Made by a program: the position numbers and the translations under genes
Part shown: positions 33,213 to 42,153 of the stretch, piece after piece
Layout: every line of letters starts with the position of its first letter
Numbering within the stretch: position 1 is the stretch's first letter
Notes under the pieces: model-generated
The model's database searches: none
The model's input: only the letters and a program-made list of their open reading frames with translations
What the model was told of the DNA's origin: nothing
Source: Archangium gephyra
GTDB lineage: Bacteria; Myxococcota; Myxococcia; Myxococcales; Myxococcaceae
Direction of reading: 5' to 3'
Length of the DNA: 64,000 nucleotides
NCBI RefSeq assembly: GCF_001027285.1
Contig: NZ_CP011509.1
Coordinates: forward strand, 12,300,501-12,364,500

Positions 33213-33800
33213 ATGGCAACCAAACCACCGCTAGAGCCTCTTGCAATTTCCTGTACTGCCACCGATTGCGACAACGATCTCCACTGCTTCCTCCAGAAAA
33301 AGCGACGAGACGACGGGATGCGTGTTGGCGGCCCATGCCGTGACTGTGGCGCAGACCTTGTGCAATGGGATCGCATAACGACCCGCAATCGTTCAGATGC
33401 GGAATACAAGTTTCGTGCGATGAAGCAGGAATTGATTCGCCATGAGTTCTGGCATCGAAAGCTGGACCAACGGGCAGTCAACTACGCCCACCGCAAGGGG
33501 CGACAGTTACTAAAGGAAGCAGCAAAGGCCCGAATCGTTAGCTCAGTAGGTGGGGCAAAGCATCCTCGGGAGGGCCGCCAAACCCCGTTTGAGGGCAACA
33601 TCCTCTACTACGCACAGCATGCAGTTGCAGCATGTTGCCGCAAATGCATCGAATATTGGCATGGCATTGAGTCCGGGCGCGCACTTACAGAGCCAGAACA
33701 AGACTACTTGGCTGATTTGCTCATGCTCTATGTGAAGGAGCGATTACCAAACCTAGCAAACCAACCAATCAAAGTACCTCCCATCAGGAACAATCCGTAA
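33213..33800 (+). CDS. DUF4186 protein with N-terminal zinc-binding extension, 195 aa
   Basis: The C-terminal half matches the DUF4186 pattern: RQTPFEGN, YYAQHAVAACCRKCIEYWHGI (read as AQHAVAACC and CIEYWHGI), GRALTEPEQDYL (about residues 122-178). The N-terminal 60 residues carry C-x4-C...C-x2-C pairs (CTATDC and CRDC), a likely zinc knuckle not usual for the family. The function of DUF4186 is unknown. It starts 2 bases after the XRE-ImmA stop with GGAG upstream and ends 13 bases before the radical SAM gene, so it is in the middle of one operon. Confidence 0.78.
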   Translation: MATKPPLEPLAISCTATDCDNDLHCFLQKKRRDDGMRVGGPCRDCGADLVQWDRITTRNRSDAEYKFRAMKQELIRHEFWHRKLDQRAVNYAHRKGRQLLKEAAKARIVSSVGGAKHPREGRQTPFEGNILYYAQHAVAACCRKCIEYWHGIESGRALTEPEQDYLADLLMLYVKERLPNLANQPIKVPPIRNNP

Positions 33801-33813
33801 TGGAGAGACTCCA

Positions 33814-34851
33814 GTGCCCAAGTTAATTCAGACTGACGCCTATTCGGCACACCTGCGCGAGCGTTCAGTACGCCGAGAGGAAAGAAGGCTACAGATTGCA
33901 CGCATTGCCGGCAGTGAACAGGAGAAGGATTTAACATCGCCTCCAAATTGTGGAGGGTTTGGAAGAGTCCGCCACTTCCGTAGAACAAGTAAGTCCGGTC
34001 TCTGGCCCGCCAATCCGCTCCCAATAGATCCTGCCGCGGCCAACCTCGGACTTGAACCTAGCGAAGAACTCCGTGCTCAAGTTTTTCAAAACGCGGCATG
34101 CAATTGGCGATGCTGGTACTGTTTCGTCCCGTTTCGACTACTTGATGCCCAAGAAGACGCCGGTGCTTGGCTATCTGCCGACGAACTTATTGATCTTTAT
34201 CTGAGCGAGCCAGAACAGAGCCGGGCTCGGATGCTTGATTTGACAGGGGGACAGCCCGATCTTGTTCCAGAATGGGTACCATGGATGATGCAGGCATTTC
34301 GCGAGCGAGGACTTGAGGGAAAAGTGTACCTGTGGTCTGACGACAATCTAAGTACAGACTACTTCTGGAGGTACTTGACTCCAGCTGAGCAAGAACTCGT
34401 TGCCACGTTCGCAGGCTACGGTCGCGTCGGTTGCTTCAAGGGCTTTGATGAAGATTCATTTTCATTCAACACGCAGGCCGAGCCTCAACTTTTCAATCGG
34501 CAGTTCGACTTGTTTGAACGAATGCTCCGAACAGGAGTCGACCTATACGCTTATACTACATTCACAGCCAGATCGTCAGATGGCATCGAAGACAAGATGG
34601 CTCGCTTCGTTGATCGCCTACAAAAGATTGATGTGAACCTGCCTCTTCGCACCGTGCCGCTCCAAGTATATCCGTTCAAGGTAGTTAAAGAGCGTCTCGA
34701 CTCCCACGCTCACCACGCGAAGCTAGGCAACACACCATTTGAGGCGCAGCAGCGAGCTATTGAAGCATGGAGCCGAGAACTGGAGCGCCGATTCTCCAAT
34801 GAAATGAGACAGAGGCGAATCACTGATGTGCAGGTCACCAAAAGGAGTTGA
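33814..34851 (+). CDS. Radical SAM enzyme, 345 aa
   Basis: The 4Fe-4S-binding motif is C96-x3-C100-x2-C103 (ACNWRCWYCFV), followed by the SAM-binding GGQP (about residue 146). The N-terminal 90 residues are a basic extension, and the C-terminal half lacks extra Cys clusters, so it is not a SPASM protein. I cannot assign the reaction. The CNWRCWYCF motif resembles viperin-type motifs only loosely. Its place before a P-loop kinase gene and after a DUF4186 gene suggests a small-molecule or nucleotide modification. The start is GTG at 33814 with GGAGAG upstream. Confidence 0.82.
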   Translation: MPKLIQTDAYSAHLRERSVRREERRLQIARIAGSEQEKDLTSPPNCGGFGRVRHFRRTSKSGLWPANPLPIDPAAANLGLEPSEELRAQVFQNAACNWRCWYCFVPFRLLDAQEDAGAWLSADELIDLYLSEPEQSRARMLDLTGGQPDLVPEWVPWMMQAFRERGLEGKVYLWSDDNLSTDYFWRYLTPAEQELVATFAGYGRVGCFKGFDEDSFSFNTQAEPQLFNRQFDLFERMLRTGVDLYAYTTFTARSSDGIEDKMARFVDRLQKIDVNLPLRTVPLQVYPFKVVKERLDSHAHHAKLGNTPFEAQQRAIEAWSRELERRFSNEMRQRRITDVQVTKRS

Positions 34852-35091
34852 CCTCTTGACGTCCCCTAGCCGCATTACCTCGACGCCAAGTGCGCTTCTT
34901 TTCGAACAGCCAAGTCAAGAATCTACCGCACTCGGGCATTGATCCAAGAGCCTATTTCAGTAGGCCCTCGTCCTTGACCGGTTAGTCCTCTGGCGGGAAG
35001 CGACCAACGGTGTCTACCGAAACAGATGCTAAGAGGTCCAGAGCAGTCGAGTATGATTCGCCGATCGCTCAGCCCATGAGGATTTCTTTCA
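34852..35091 (+). other. 240-bp gap inside the low-GC cassette
   Basis: No open frame or hairpin is evident. Its composition is like that of the cassette. It may hold the promoter of the P-loop kinase gene; I could not identify one with confidence. Confidence 0.4.
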
Positions 35092-35631
35092 ATGAAATAC
35101 AGTCTCGTCGTTGGCGTCGCCGGTGGAATAGGTAGCGGGAAAACTGAGTTTGCGCATCAACTCGCTTCTGCAATGCACGCTTCTTTTCTCTCGTTCGGTG
35201 ACTATGTGAGAAGGCGCGCAACAACTCTTGGGATGGACCTTAGCCGAGACAACCTCCAAGCACTTGGTGAGCGATTAATCTCCGAGATGGGATGGGACGA
35301 ATTCGTAGGAGATGTCCTTTTATCCTGGTCCCGCTCTGAACCATTAATCCTTGATGGAATTCGGCACGAAAAGGCTGTTGAGAGCATCAAGAAACTGGTT
35401 GCCCCTGCCAATTTCTCCTTAGTGTACCTCAGCGTAGACAAAACCATTCGAGTTGGGCGCCTGTCCACAGTGCGCCCGCATGACGCCATCGCCATCGAAC
35501 GACTCGAGCAACACTCGACGGAACGAGATGTGCATTCAAAGCTTTCCGATCTGGCTGACATCGTTCTCGATGGAAGCAGAGCAGTCCCAACGCTTGTGCA
35601 AGATGCTCTAGAAGCACTCCATCTCAGCTGA
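35092..35631 (+). CDS. P-loop nucleoside/nucleotide kinase-like protein, 179 aa
   Basis: Walker A is GGIGSGKT at residues 11-18, followed by FLSFGDYVRRRAT and LILDGIRH (about 83-90), which fits the dephospho-CoA kinase/adenylate kinase/dNMP kinase group. An Arg-rich lid (RVGRLSTVRPHD) is present. The length fits a small-molecule kinase. It is the last gene of the low-GC cassette, 241 bases after the radical SAM gene, with GAGGA upstream of the ATG. A radical SAM enzyme with a nucleotide kinase recalls viperin plus nucleotide-kinase gene pairs, but that link is by analogy only. Confidence 0.75.
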   Translation: MKYSLVVGVAGGIGSGKTEFAHQLASAMHASFLSFGDYVRRRATTLGMDLSRDNLQALGERLISEMGWDEFVGDVLLSWSRSEPLILDGIRHEKAVESIKKLVAPANFSLVYLSVDKTIRVGRLSTVRPHDAIAIERLEQHSTERDVHSKLSDLADIVLDGSRAVPTLVQDALEALHLS

Positions 35632-35686
35632 TTGAAGAAGGGGCGGAGAAGAAATAATCGACGAAGTTGAAGTTAATCGATGGTCC

Positions 35687-35962
35687 GTGCCGCTGATGGT
35701 GTGGCTCTTCACGCCGCTCATCCGCCCGCTGACGCCGCTGCGCCTGCTGCTCACCTATGTGCTGCCGGTGGCGCCGCTCGCCAGTTTCTGGGACGGGCTG
35801 GTGTCCGCCCTCCGGGCCCACCGCCCCGAGGAGCTGCGCGCCCTGACGGCCTCGCTCGCCCGCGAGGGCTACACCTGGGAGGTGGGCGAGGTGAAACGGC
35901 CCGGCAAGCCCACCGTCACCTATGTGCTCGGGCTGCCCGCGAGCTCACGCTCGGGGCAGTAG
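35687..35962 (+). pseudogene. 3' fragment of the methyltransferase gene, downstream copy of the direct repeat
   Basis: The 91 codons are nearly identical to the last third of the methyltransferase encoded at 29834-30646, with its own stop codon and no 5' part. The junction with low-GC sequence is at about 35686. It marks the right border of the cassette. Confidence 0.9.
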
Positions 35963-35976
35963 AGGCTCGCCCGCCC

Positions 35977-36516
35977 CTACTTCAGCAGCAGGGAGTCCGG
36001 GCCCCGCACCTCCACCCAGTCCTGCGTGGAGAACACCTCCGCCAGGCCTCGCAGCACGGCCTCCCGGTCGAGCACCGCCCGCTTCGGCAGGAAGAACTCG
36101 AGGCCCGTGATACCGCTGCGCCAGGTGCTGAAGTGGTGCCGGGGCTCGGCGATGTCCCGCTTCTCGAAGAGGAAGATCTCCCAGGGCCGGCCCGGCACGC
36201 GGTAGCTCCCCTCGACGACGTCCGCGTCCTCACCCACGACGGTGTCGAAGCTCAGCTCGAAGCGCCGGCCCTGGTGGGCCTCCTCGGCGTCGAGCCGGCC
36301 CGTCGGCTGGAGGCTGGACTCCAGGAACGAGGCGTAGCGGTCCAGCGTGGGGAAGTAGACGCAGTAGCCCCACTCGGTCCACTCGCCCCGCCTGTACACG
36401 GCGGGATCGCACCAGATGACCGTGCCGAGCTGCCCGGTGAACTCCCTGCACCCCGGCCCGTCGGCCACCACCGAGACGACCTCGAACCGGCGGATTCCAC
36501 TCTCCTTCTTCTGCAT
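35977..36516 (-). CDS. Imm31-like hypothetical protein, 179 aa
   Basis: The N-terminal 75 residues (FEVVSVVADG, LGTVIWC, GEWTEWGYCVYFPTLDRYASFLESSLQPTG) resemble the Imm31 immunity-protein pattern: a beta-barrel-like fold with a short YxVYF strand and a final L-x-P-TG. The C-terminal 100 residues are not recognised. There is no signal peptide. It is 11 bases downstream of the lipid-kinase gene, so the two share a transcript. No matching toxin gene is next to it. Confidence 0.55.
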   Translation of the reverse strand: MQKKESGIRRFEVVSVVADGPGCREFTGQLGTVIWCDPAVYRRGEWTEWGYCVYFPTLDRYASFLESSLQPTGRLDAEEAHQGRRFELSFDTVVGEDADVVEGSYRVPGRPWEIFLFEKRDIAEPRHHFSTWRSGITGLEFFLPKRAVLDREAVLRGLAEVFSTQDWVEVRGPDSLLLK

Positions 36517-36527
36517 GGCCCTCCTCT

Positions 36528-37535
36528 TCAGGCCACGAGCCGCTGGAGCTGCCGCCAGTCCACCAGCTGCACGGACTCCTCGGCCAGGTCGAACTCCAGC
36601 GAGCGGCGCATGCCCATGATGTCACCGCCCATCTGGAAGGGCACGTCGCGATCGAAGTCCATGCGCACGCGCTCGACGAAGAAGTCGTGCATCCGGGGCA
36701 TGGGGTGTTGGCCGCGCCACAGCCGGCGCATGTTGAGCGTGGCCTCGACCACGCCGGCGCCATAGACGCGCACGGACAGCCGGTGCGGCACCGCCTGGGC
36801 GAAGGGGAAGGCCTTGAAGCCGAAGCCCCACTCGGTGGTGGTGGCCGCTCCGGCGACGCCCGCGGGGCCCTCGTAGAGCAGCGCGCCCGTCTCCCCGTGG
36901 GGCAGCGGCACCACGAGGCCGCGCTCGTCCACGGTGAGCGCCGGAGCCCCCAGGTTGTACACCTTCACCTGCAGCTGGCTCTTGCCGAACATGTGCCGGG
37001 GAATGGTGCGGGTGAACAGGGCGCTCATGTAGCCGCGCAGGCCGGCGTTCGCCTCGCGCAGGGGGCCCGCCGGGAACTTGGACAGGTGGTCCTTGAAGTC
37101 CTGCAGCGTCTCCGAGTCCCAGCCCGTCCCGGCGAAGGGCGCCACCCGGTTCTCCAGCCGCACCAGCGAGAAGGGACGCAGGGGAGGCAGACGCTCGCCA
37201 CACGCGGCCAGCTGGCGCAGGGCCACCGAGGGCTTGGGCGCCCCGGTGACACGCGCCCACGCATTGCCCGTGCCCAGCGGCAGCACGCCGATGGCCGGCA
37301 GTGCCACGCCCTGCTCGCGCAGCTCGTTGAGCAGCCCGGTGATGGTGCCGTCACCGCCTCCGGCCAGCAGCAGCGTGGGCGGGTTGGGCCGCAGCTGCTC
37401 GGTGATCCACGTCCGGGCCTCCTCCAGCGAGCGGGTGAGGGCCAGGCGGGCCCGGGGGAAGAAGCGCTGCACCATGCCGCCGATTCTCTCGGAGCCCCGG
37501 CGTGCGCGCAGATTGACCATCACGGCGATGTTCAT
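36528..37535 (-). CDS. Diacylglycerol kinase catalytic-domain protein (lipid kinase), 335 aa
   Basis: The DAGK catalytic motifs are clear: LLLAGGGDGTITGLL (about residues 60-74) and IGVLPLGTGNAWAR (about 82-95), followed by a second beta domain with FAGTGWDSE. This family phosphorylates diacylglycerol, sphingosine-like bases or related lipids with ATP at the membrane. The ATG at 37535 gives the usual NIAVMVN first strand; the frame to 37565 adds 10 unlikely residues. It is upstream of and probably co-transcribed with the Imm31-like gene. Confidence 0.88.
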   Translation of the reverse strand: MNIAVMVNLRARRGSERIGGMVQRFFPRARLALTRSLEEARTWITEQLRPNPPTLLLAGGGDGTITGLLNELREQGVALPAIGVLPLGTGNAWARVTGAPKPSVALRQLAACGERLPPLRPFSLVRLENRVAPFAGTGWDSETLQDFKDHLSKFPAGPLREANAGLRGYMSALFTRTIPRHMFGKSQLQVKVYNLGAPALTVDERGLVVPLPHGETGALLYEGPAGVAGAATTTEWGFGFKAFPFAQAVPHRLSVRVYGAGVVEATLNMRRLWRGQHPMPRMHDFFVERVRMDFDRDVPFQMGGDIMGMRRSLEFDLAEESVQLVDWRQLQRLVA

Positions 37536-38050
37536 GGCGGTGTCACTCTCCCCAAGCCATGTCATGGTTTCGTCATGGCGGCTCTACCCGGTGGTCATCT
37601 TCAAGTGAAGGACACATGAGGGGTTCCCCTCACCCAGCGGAGGTGAGCGCCATGTACTCCCACGCTGTGGCGTGTCCGTGACGAGCGCAAGCCGGACCAC
37701 CGGGTCCATTGTTGGGCGCATGAACGGAATCCCCGTCTGGCAAGATGGAGATGACGCGGAGCGGCGCACAGAAGCCCTCGTCAGGTCCCCCGGAGGGCGG
37801 GCGAGGTGGCTCCAGGCACCAGGACGGGCCGTCCATGATCGGGACGGAACAGACGAAACCCGCGGCGGCCGCTGGAGGATGAAGCCCGAAGACACCGTGA
37901 CGGGTAGGGAGCCGGAGGCCCGCCCAAGGGTGCGGAATGATTGCGTTCTGGCGCGGGGCGGGTGGGTTGTGGGCGTGGCGGGGCGGCTGGTATCTCGGCG
38001 GCCGGAGGCCCGGCGGACGGCGGAACGGGCCCTGCAATCGCGCCCGGACC
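37536..38050. other. 515-bp divergent region, no gene supported
   Basis: Frames exist on both strands (for example 37672-38118 plus and 37584-37895 minus), but they lack protein-like composition and consistent codon bias. The region must contain the promoters of the lipid kinase and PEGA-protein genes; no clear motif was recognised. Confidence 0.5.
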
Positions 38051-39553
38051 ATGACCTTCCTCAACAACTCGTACTCGATGGTGGTGCCCGCGCTGGTGCT
38101 CGCGCTGGTGCTCGGTGATGCGGCGGCGGCGGCACCGCGCCGTGTGGTGGTGTCCAGCGGTGACTGCAAGGACGCGGAGCTCAGCGCCCAGACCAAGGCG
38201 CTCTACGACAGGCTGGTGTCCCGTCCCGGGGAGAACGTCCTGGGCGCGGCGGAGTTCGCCGAGCGGCTGTTCCCCCAACCCTCCGGCAGCTTCGAGGACA
38301 TCAAGCGGCAGCTCGAGGCCGCGCAGGGCCAGTTCTACGAGGCGCGTCATGCCAAGGCGGCGCAGGCCATCGACGAGGTGCTCCGGCAGGTGACGCGCCT
38401 GCCGCCGGGCGAGGGCCGCTGGAAGCTGTACGTGGACACGCAGCTGCTGCTGGCGATGAACCAGCGCGCGCTGGGCAAGGTGAAGGAGAGCGACGACGCG
38501 TTCCGCAACGTGCTGCGGCTGGAGCCGGAGTACGCGTTGGATCCGGACTACTACACGCCGTCCACGCGGCAGGCCTTCGACAAGCTGCGCCGCGAGCTGA
38601 CGCGGGGCAAGAAGGTGAAGCTCTCGGTGAAGTCCAACCTGTCGCCCTCCGAGGTGTTCCTGGATGGCCGGAGCGTGGGGCAGACGCCGCTGGTGTTGGA
38701 GGTACCCGCGGGCACGTACGACTTGAGCGTGAAGAAGGGCGAGGCGCTCAGCTTCCCGCGCCAGCTGCCGGTGCAGGGCGTGGAGACACCGGTGCTGGTG
38801 GACCTGGCGTACGAGGGGGCCGTCTCGGCCAGTCCCTTCCCGTGCCTCGCGGCGGATGGGGACGGGGAGACGGAGCTGTCCCATGCGGTGCGCCTGGGCG
38901 GCACGCTGGGCGTGGAGGAGGTCATCGTGGTGAGGCTCGAGGGGACGAGCGGCGGGCCCAAGTGGCTCGCCGCCACGGTGCTCAACGTGGAGGGAGGGCA
39001 GAAGCTGCGCGAGGGAGGCGTCAAGACGCAGGGGCTCGACGCGCCGTCCGAGTCGCTCTCCGCGCTGGTGGACTTCGTCACCACGGGCAAGGATCAGCCG
39101 AGCCTCGTGGTCGCAACGCCCAACCACCAGCCGCCGTGGGAGCAGCCCTCGGTGGCGGTGCTCACCCCGGAGGTGACAGCGAAGTCCGGCGGCTCGGTGC
39201 GGCCGCTGCGCGTGCTGTCCTACGTGACGCTGGGCGCGGGCGTGGCGGCGCTGGCGGGCGCGGGCTACATGCGGCTGTCCCTGGAGCCCGAGTGGCGGGA
39301 GCTGACGAATCCGGCGAACGGGCACCTGGTGGACGGGAAGATCGACGCCAACGACACCCGGGGCGTGCAGCTGCTGCGCGACGTGGCACGGAAGAACAAC
39401 ACCATGGTGGGGCTGCTCGTCGGCTCGGGCGCGGCGGTGGTGACGGGCACCGTGCTCTTCTTCCTCTCTCCCAACGAGGCGCCTCCGCCGGTGTCGGTGG
39501 GCGTCACGGCGGGCCCGGACGGGGCGGGCGCCACGCTCTCGGGGACGTTCTAG
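38051..39553 (+). CDS. PEGA-domain exported protein, 500 aa
   Basis: A signal peptide (ending AAAAAPRR) precedes a helical/TPR-like region (about residues 30-185, with YDRLVSRPG, LRLEPEYALDPDYYTP) and a PEGA domain (about 195-260, VKSNLSPSEVFLDGRSVGQTP). A mixed domain and two C-terminal membrane helices (about 385-405 and 447-470) follow. PEGA proteins are surface- or envelope-associated in myxobacteria. The start was put at 38051; the longer frame from 37937 lacks a signal peptide. Confidence 0.75.
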   Translation: MTFLNNSYSMVVPALVLALVLGDAAAAAPRRVVVSSGDCKDAELSAQTKALYDRLVSRPGENVLGAAEFAERLFPQPSGSFEDIKRQLEAAQGQFYEARHAKAAQAIDEVLRQVTRLPPGEGRWKLYVDTQLLLAMNQRALGKVKESDDAFRNVLRLEPEYALDPDYYTPSTRQAFDKLRRELTRGKKVKLSVKSNLSPSEVFLDGRSVGQTPLVLEVPAGTYDLSVKKGEALSFPRQLPVQGVETPVLVDLAYEGAVSASPFPCLAADGDGETELSHAVRLGGTLGVEEVIVVRLEGTSGGPKWLAATVLNVEGGQKLREGGVKTQGLDAPSESLSALVDFVTTGKDQPSLVVATPNHQPPWEQPSVAVLTPEVTAKSGGSVRPLRVLSYVTLGAGVAALAGAGYMRLSLEPEWRELTNPANGHLVDGKIDANDTRGVQLLRDVARKNNTMVGLLVGSGAAVVTGTVLFFLSPNEAPPPVSVGVTAGPDGAGATLSGTF

Positions 39554-39649
39554 GGCCCGGGCCCACTCAGACTCGGAGTGAAATCATTCCTTGACCCGCT
39601 CTCCCGGTTATTCCAGTTTCCCTGGTGAACCCCCACAAGGAGAGTCGGA

Positions 39650-40033
39650 ATGAAGAAGCTGACGCTGATCGCCGGAGTGCTGACGCTGGTGCTGGCGGGC
39701 TGTGGCCCCATCGAGAGCGAGGCGGCGGACACGGGCTCGGAGTCGCCGGGCACGGCCACGGCCGCGCTGACCACGTACGGTGAGTGTTGCTCCGCCATTC
39801 CGAACTCCGGGTACACGGAGGCGTTCTGCGACTCGGTGGCGTACTCGCCGGGGCGCTGCAACCAGGTGTGGGGCGGGACGGCGTGCCAGTGGAACACCAC
39901 CAACTGCCCGGTGACGTGCTGCCAGCCCAAGAGCGGCAGCACGGTGTCCTGGAACTACTGCAACTCGTATGCGATCTCCGCCGACCGCTGCAACGCGGTC
40001 AACGGCGGGACCACCTGCAACTGGACCTGCTGA
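39650..40033 (+). CDS. Cys-rich lipoprotein with two repeats, 127 aa
   Basis: The lipobox is LVLAGC (Cys18). The mature part carries two copies of a roughly 38-residue module with a CC pair, then C, C and C (ECCSA...FCDS...RCNQ...ACQW and TCCQP...YCNS...RCNA...TCNW), and an extra NCPV Cys between. It is probably a disulfide-rich surface protein. A good ribosome site, AAGGAG, precedes the ATG. No family is recognised. Confidence 0.75.
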   Translation: MKKLTLIAGVLTLVLAGCGPIESEAADTGSESPGTATAALTTYGECCSAIPNSGYTEAFCDSVAYSPGRCNQVWGGTACQWNTTNCPVTCCQPKSGSTVSWNYCNSYAISADRCNAVNGGTTCNWTC

Positions 40034-40096
40034 GCACGGCGGACGCTCCCGTTCCACGGGCTTGGGAGGAACACCGCCTCTGGTACGTTCCCGCGC

Positions 40097-41518
40097 ATGA
40101 ACGTCCTCCTGGCCCTGCTGCTGGCCGCGAGCGCCACTGGCGCTCCGGCCCCCCGCACCTTCCGCGTCGACTACTTCCACACCGGCAACGCCACCGAGGA
40201 GCACTTCAGCCTCGACCGGCTCGTGGTGGAGCCGCTGCCCTGGCCCGGCAGCCCCGCGCGCGGCGTGGATGAGACCAACCTCGGCAAGTACCTCTTCGAG
40301 GTGCGCGATCGCGCCACCAACCGGCTGCTGTACTCGCGCGGCTTCGCCTCCATCTACGGCGAGTGGGAGACGACTCCCGAGGCCCGCGAGATGAACCGCA
40401 CCTTCCACGAGTCCCTGCGCTTCCCCACCCCGGAGAAGCCCGTGCAGGTGATGCTCAAGAAGCGCGCCAAGGACAACTCCTTCCGCGAGCTGTGGAGCTT
40501 CACCGTCGACCCCCAGGACATGTTCGTCGACCCGTCCTCGCCCCCCGCGCCCGGCCCGCTGCTCAAGCTGGTGGACCATGGCCCGTCCGCGGACAAGGTG
40601 GACTTCCTCATCCTCGGCGATGGCTACACCGAGAAGGAGCGCGCCAAGTTCGAGAAGGACGCACGGCGGCTGGTGGAGCTCCTCTTCGGCTTCTCGCCCT
40701 TCAAGGAGCGCAAGCAGGACTTCAACGTGTGGGGCCTCATGCCCGCCTCGCGCGAGTCCGGCATCTCGCGCCCCTCCACCGGCATCCACCGCGACTCGCC
40801 CGTGGGCTCCACCTATGACGCCTTCCGCAGCGAGCGCTATGTCCTCACCTTCGAGAACCGCCGCTTCCGCGACATCGCCGCCTTCGCGCCCTACGAGTTC
40901 GTGGAGATCCTCGTCAACGGCAACACCTACGGCGGCGGCGGCATTTTCGGCCTCTACAGCACCGTGGCCGCCGACAGCCTCTGGGCCCCCTACGTCTTCG
41001 TCCACGAGTTCGGCCACCACTTCGCCGGGCTCGCGGACGAGTACTACACCTCGGACTCGGCCTATGCCCCCGCCGAGGAGCGCGTGGAGCCGTGGGAGAA
41101 GAACGCCACCGCGCTCAAGGACCCCGCGCAGCTCAAGTGGAAGCACCTGGTGGCGCCCGGCACGCCCCTGCCCACGCCCTGGCAGAAGGACGAGTACGAG
41201 AAGCACGCGCTCGAGGTGCAGCAGCAGCGCCGCCGCATCCGCGCCGAGCGCCGCCCCGAGTCGGAGATGGATGCGCTCTTCCTCGCCCAGCGCGACTGGG
41301 AGGAGAAGTTCCTCGGGCAGCACCCGTACGCCGGCAAGGTGGGCGCCTTCGAGGGCGCCCACTACGAGGCCCGCGGCTACTACCGGCCCCAGCTGGATTG
41401 CGTGATGTTCACCCGCGACCGCGTGCCCTTCTGCTCCGTGTGCCAGCACGCCCTCTCCGAGGTCATCGACCTGTACGCGGGCCCCCGGACTGGCAAGGCC
41501 CCCAAGACGGCTCCCTGA
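40097..41518 (+). CDS. M64-family (IgA peptidase-type) zinc metallopeptidase, 473 aa
   Basis: The zinc-binding sequence is HEFGHHFAGLADEY (H303, H307, D313), the M64 signature HExxHxxxxxxD. The N-terminal domain before it (VDYFHTG, YSRGFASIYGEWE) is the usual M64 leader, and LILGDGYTEKER marks the start of the peptidase domain (about 172). A short signal peptide (LLALLLAASATGAP) implies secretion. The C-terminal CxxC (FCSVCQ) is typical. It is a stand-alone gene. Confidence 0.9.
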   Translation: MNVLLALLLAASATGAPAPRTFRVDYFHTGNATEEHFSLDRLVVEPLPWPGSPARGVDETNLGKYLFEVRDRATNRLLYSRGFASIYGEWETTPEAREMNRTFHESLRFPTPEKPVQVMLKKRAKDNSFRELWSFTVDPQDMFVDPSSPPAPGPLLKLVDHGPSADKVDFLILGDGYTEKERAKFEKDARRLVELLFGFSPFKERKQDFNVWGLMPASRESGISRPSTGIHRDSPVGSTYDAFRSERYVLTFENRRFRDIAAFAPYEFVEILVNGNTYGGGGIFGLYSTVAADSLWAPYVFVHEFGHHFAGLADEYYTSDSAYAPAEERVEPWEKNATALKDPAQLKWKHLVAPGTPLPTPWQKDEYEKHALEVQQQRRRIRAERRPESEMDALFLAQRDWEEKFLGQHPYAGKVGAFEGAHYEARGYYRPQLDCVMFTRDRVPFCSVCQHALSEVIDLYAGPRTGKAPKTAP

Positions 41519-41634
41519 GGCAGGCCGCTCGGGTCCGCGAGCCGAGACCCCGGCGGGCAGGGCCTCCGTCCCCTGCCTGCTGCCGTCCGGGTTGTACGTC
41601 TCCAACCTGACAGGGAAAGGAGGCGGACACACCC

Positions 41635-42096
41635 ATGGCCATGATGCACAACATGGATACGACGGAGTCCTGGTCTGGTGAGGGCGTTGGAACGAGCGTG
41701 GAGTCGTTCCTCGCGCATATCAACCGCGAGGTCCCCGAGTACTCCCCGACGGAGGTGGCGGACGCGGTGATGAGCGCGCTGTGCGAGCGGCTCCCCGGTG
41801 GGTTGGTACAGGAGCTCCGGGAGCAGTTCCCCGAGGGCCTGCGCCGGCTCTTCGAGCGCAGCTGGAAGGAGCGGAGTGCTCCCGCTCAGAAGTTCCAAAA
41901 GGACGACTTCTACCTGGACATCGCCGAGCGGTTGCAGATCGAGCCCGAGAACGTCCGCCTCGTGCTCCATGTCTTCTTCGGCTCCCTGCATTCTCAAATC
42001 ACCGAGAAGCTGGCGATGAAGATCCGCTCGGAGATGCCTCCCAACATCGCCGGCACCTTCGACGCCGCCCGACGCGACGCGGACCTGCCTCGCTAG
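41635..42096 (+). CDS. DUF2267 protein, 153 aa
   Basis: The helical pattern VESFLAHINREVP, AVMSALCERLPGGLVQELREQFPEGLRRLF and VRLVLHVFFGSL matches DUF2267. These proteins are small and cytoplasmic, with no established function. The start at 41635 has GGAGG upstream and a run of Met residues (MAMMHNMDT), so a later ATG is possible. Confidence 0.8.
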   Translation: MAMMHNMDTTESWSGEGVGTSVESFLAHINREVPEYSPTEVADAVMSALCERLPGGLVQELREQFPEGLRRLFERSWKERSAPAQKFQKDDFYLDIAERLQIEPENVRLVLHVFFGSLHSQITEKLAMKIRSEMPPNIAGTFDAARRDADLPR

Positions 42097-42153
42097 GGCT
42101 TCACCTGGAGACCCCGGAGGGCTTCTCGCTCCCCGGGGTCCTCCCCTCGTCTC

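Noticed and set aside
33814-34851. Viperin assignment for the radical SAM protein
   Set aside because: The Cys motif is compatible but the rest of the protein, including the long N-terminal extension and the GGQP region, does not match viperin patterns well enough.
30647-35686. An integrase or transposase within the flanked cassette
   Set aside because: I looked at all frames and found none, so mobility would need proteins supplied from elsewhere or homologous recombination.
37584-37895. A 103-codon open frame on the minus strand upstream of the PEGA gene
   Set aside because: It has no ribosome site, no conserved pattern and overlaps a likely promoter region.
39592-39620. A sigma-70 promoter for the Cys-rich lipoprotein gene
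   Set aside because: TTGACC is present but the only AT-rich hexamer lies at the wrong spacing.
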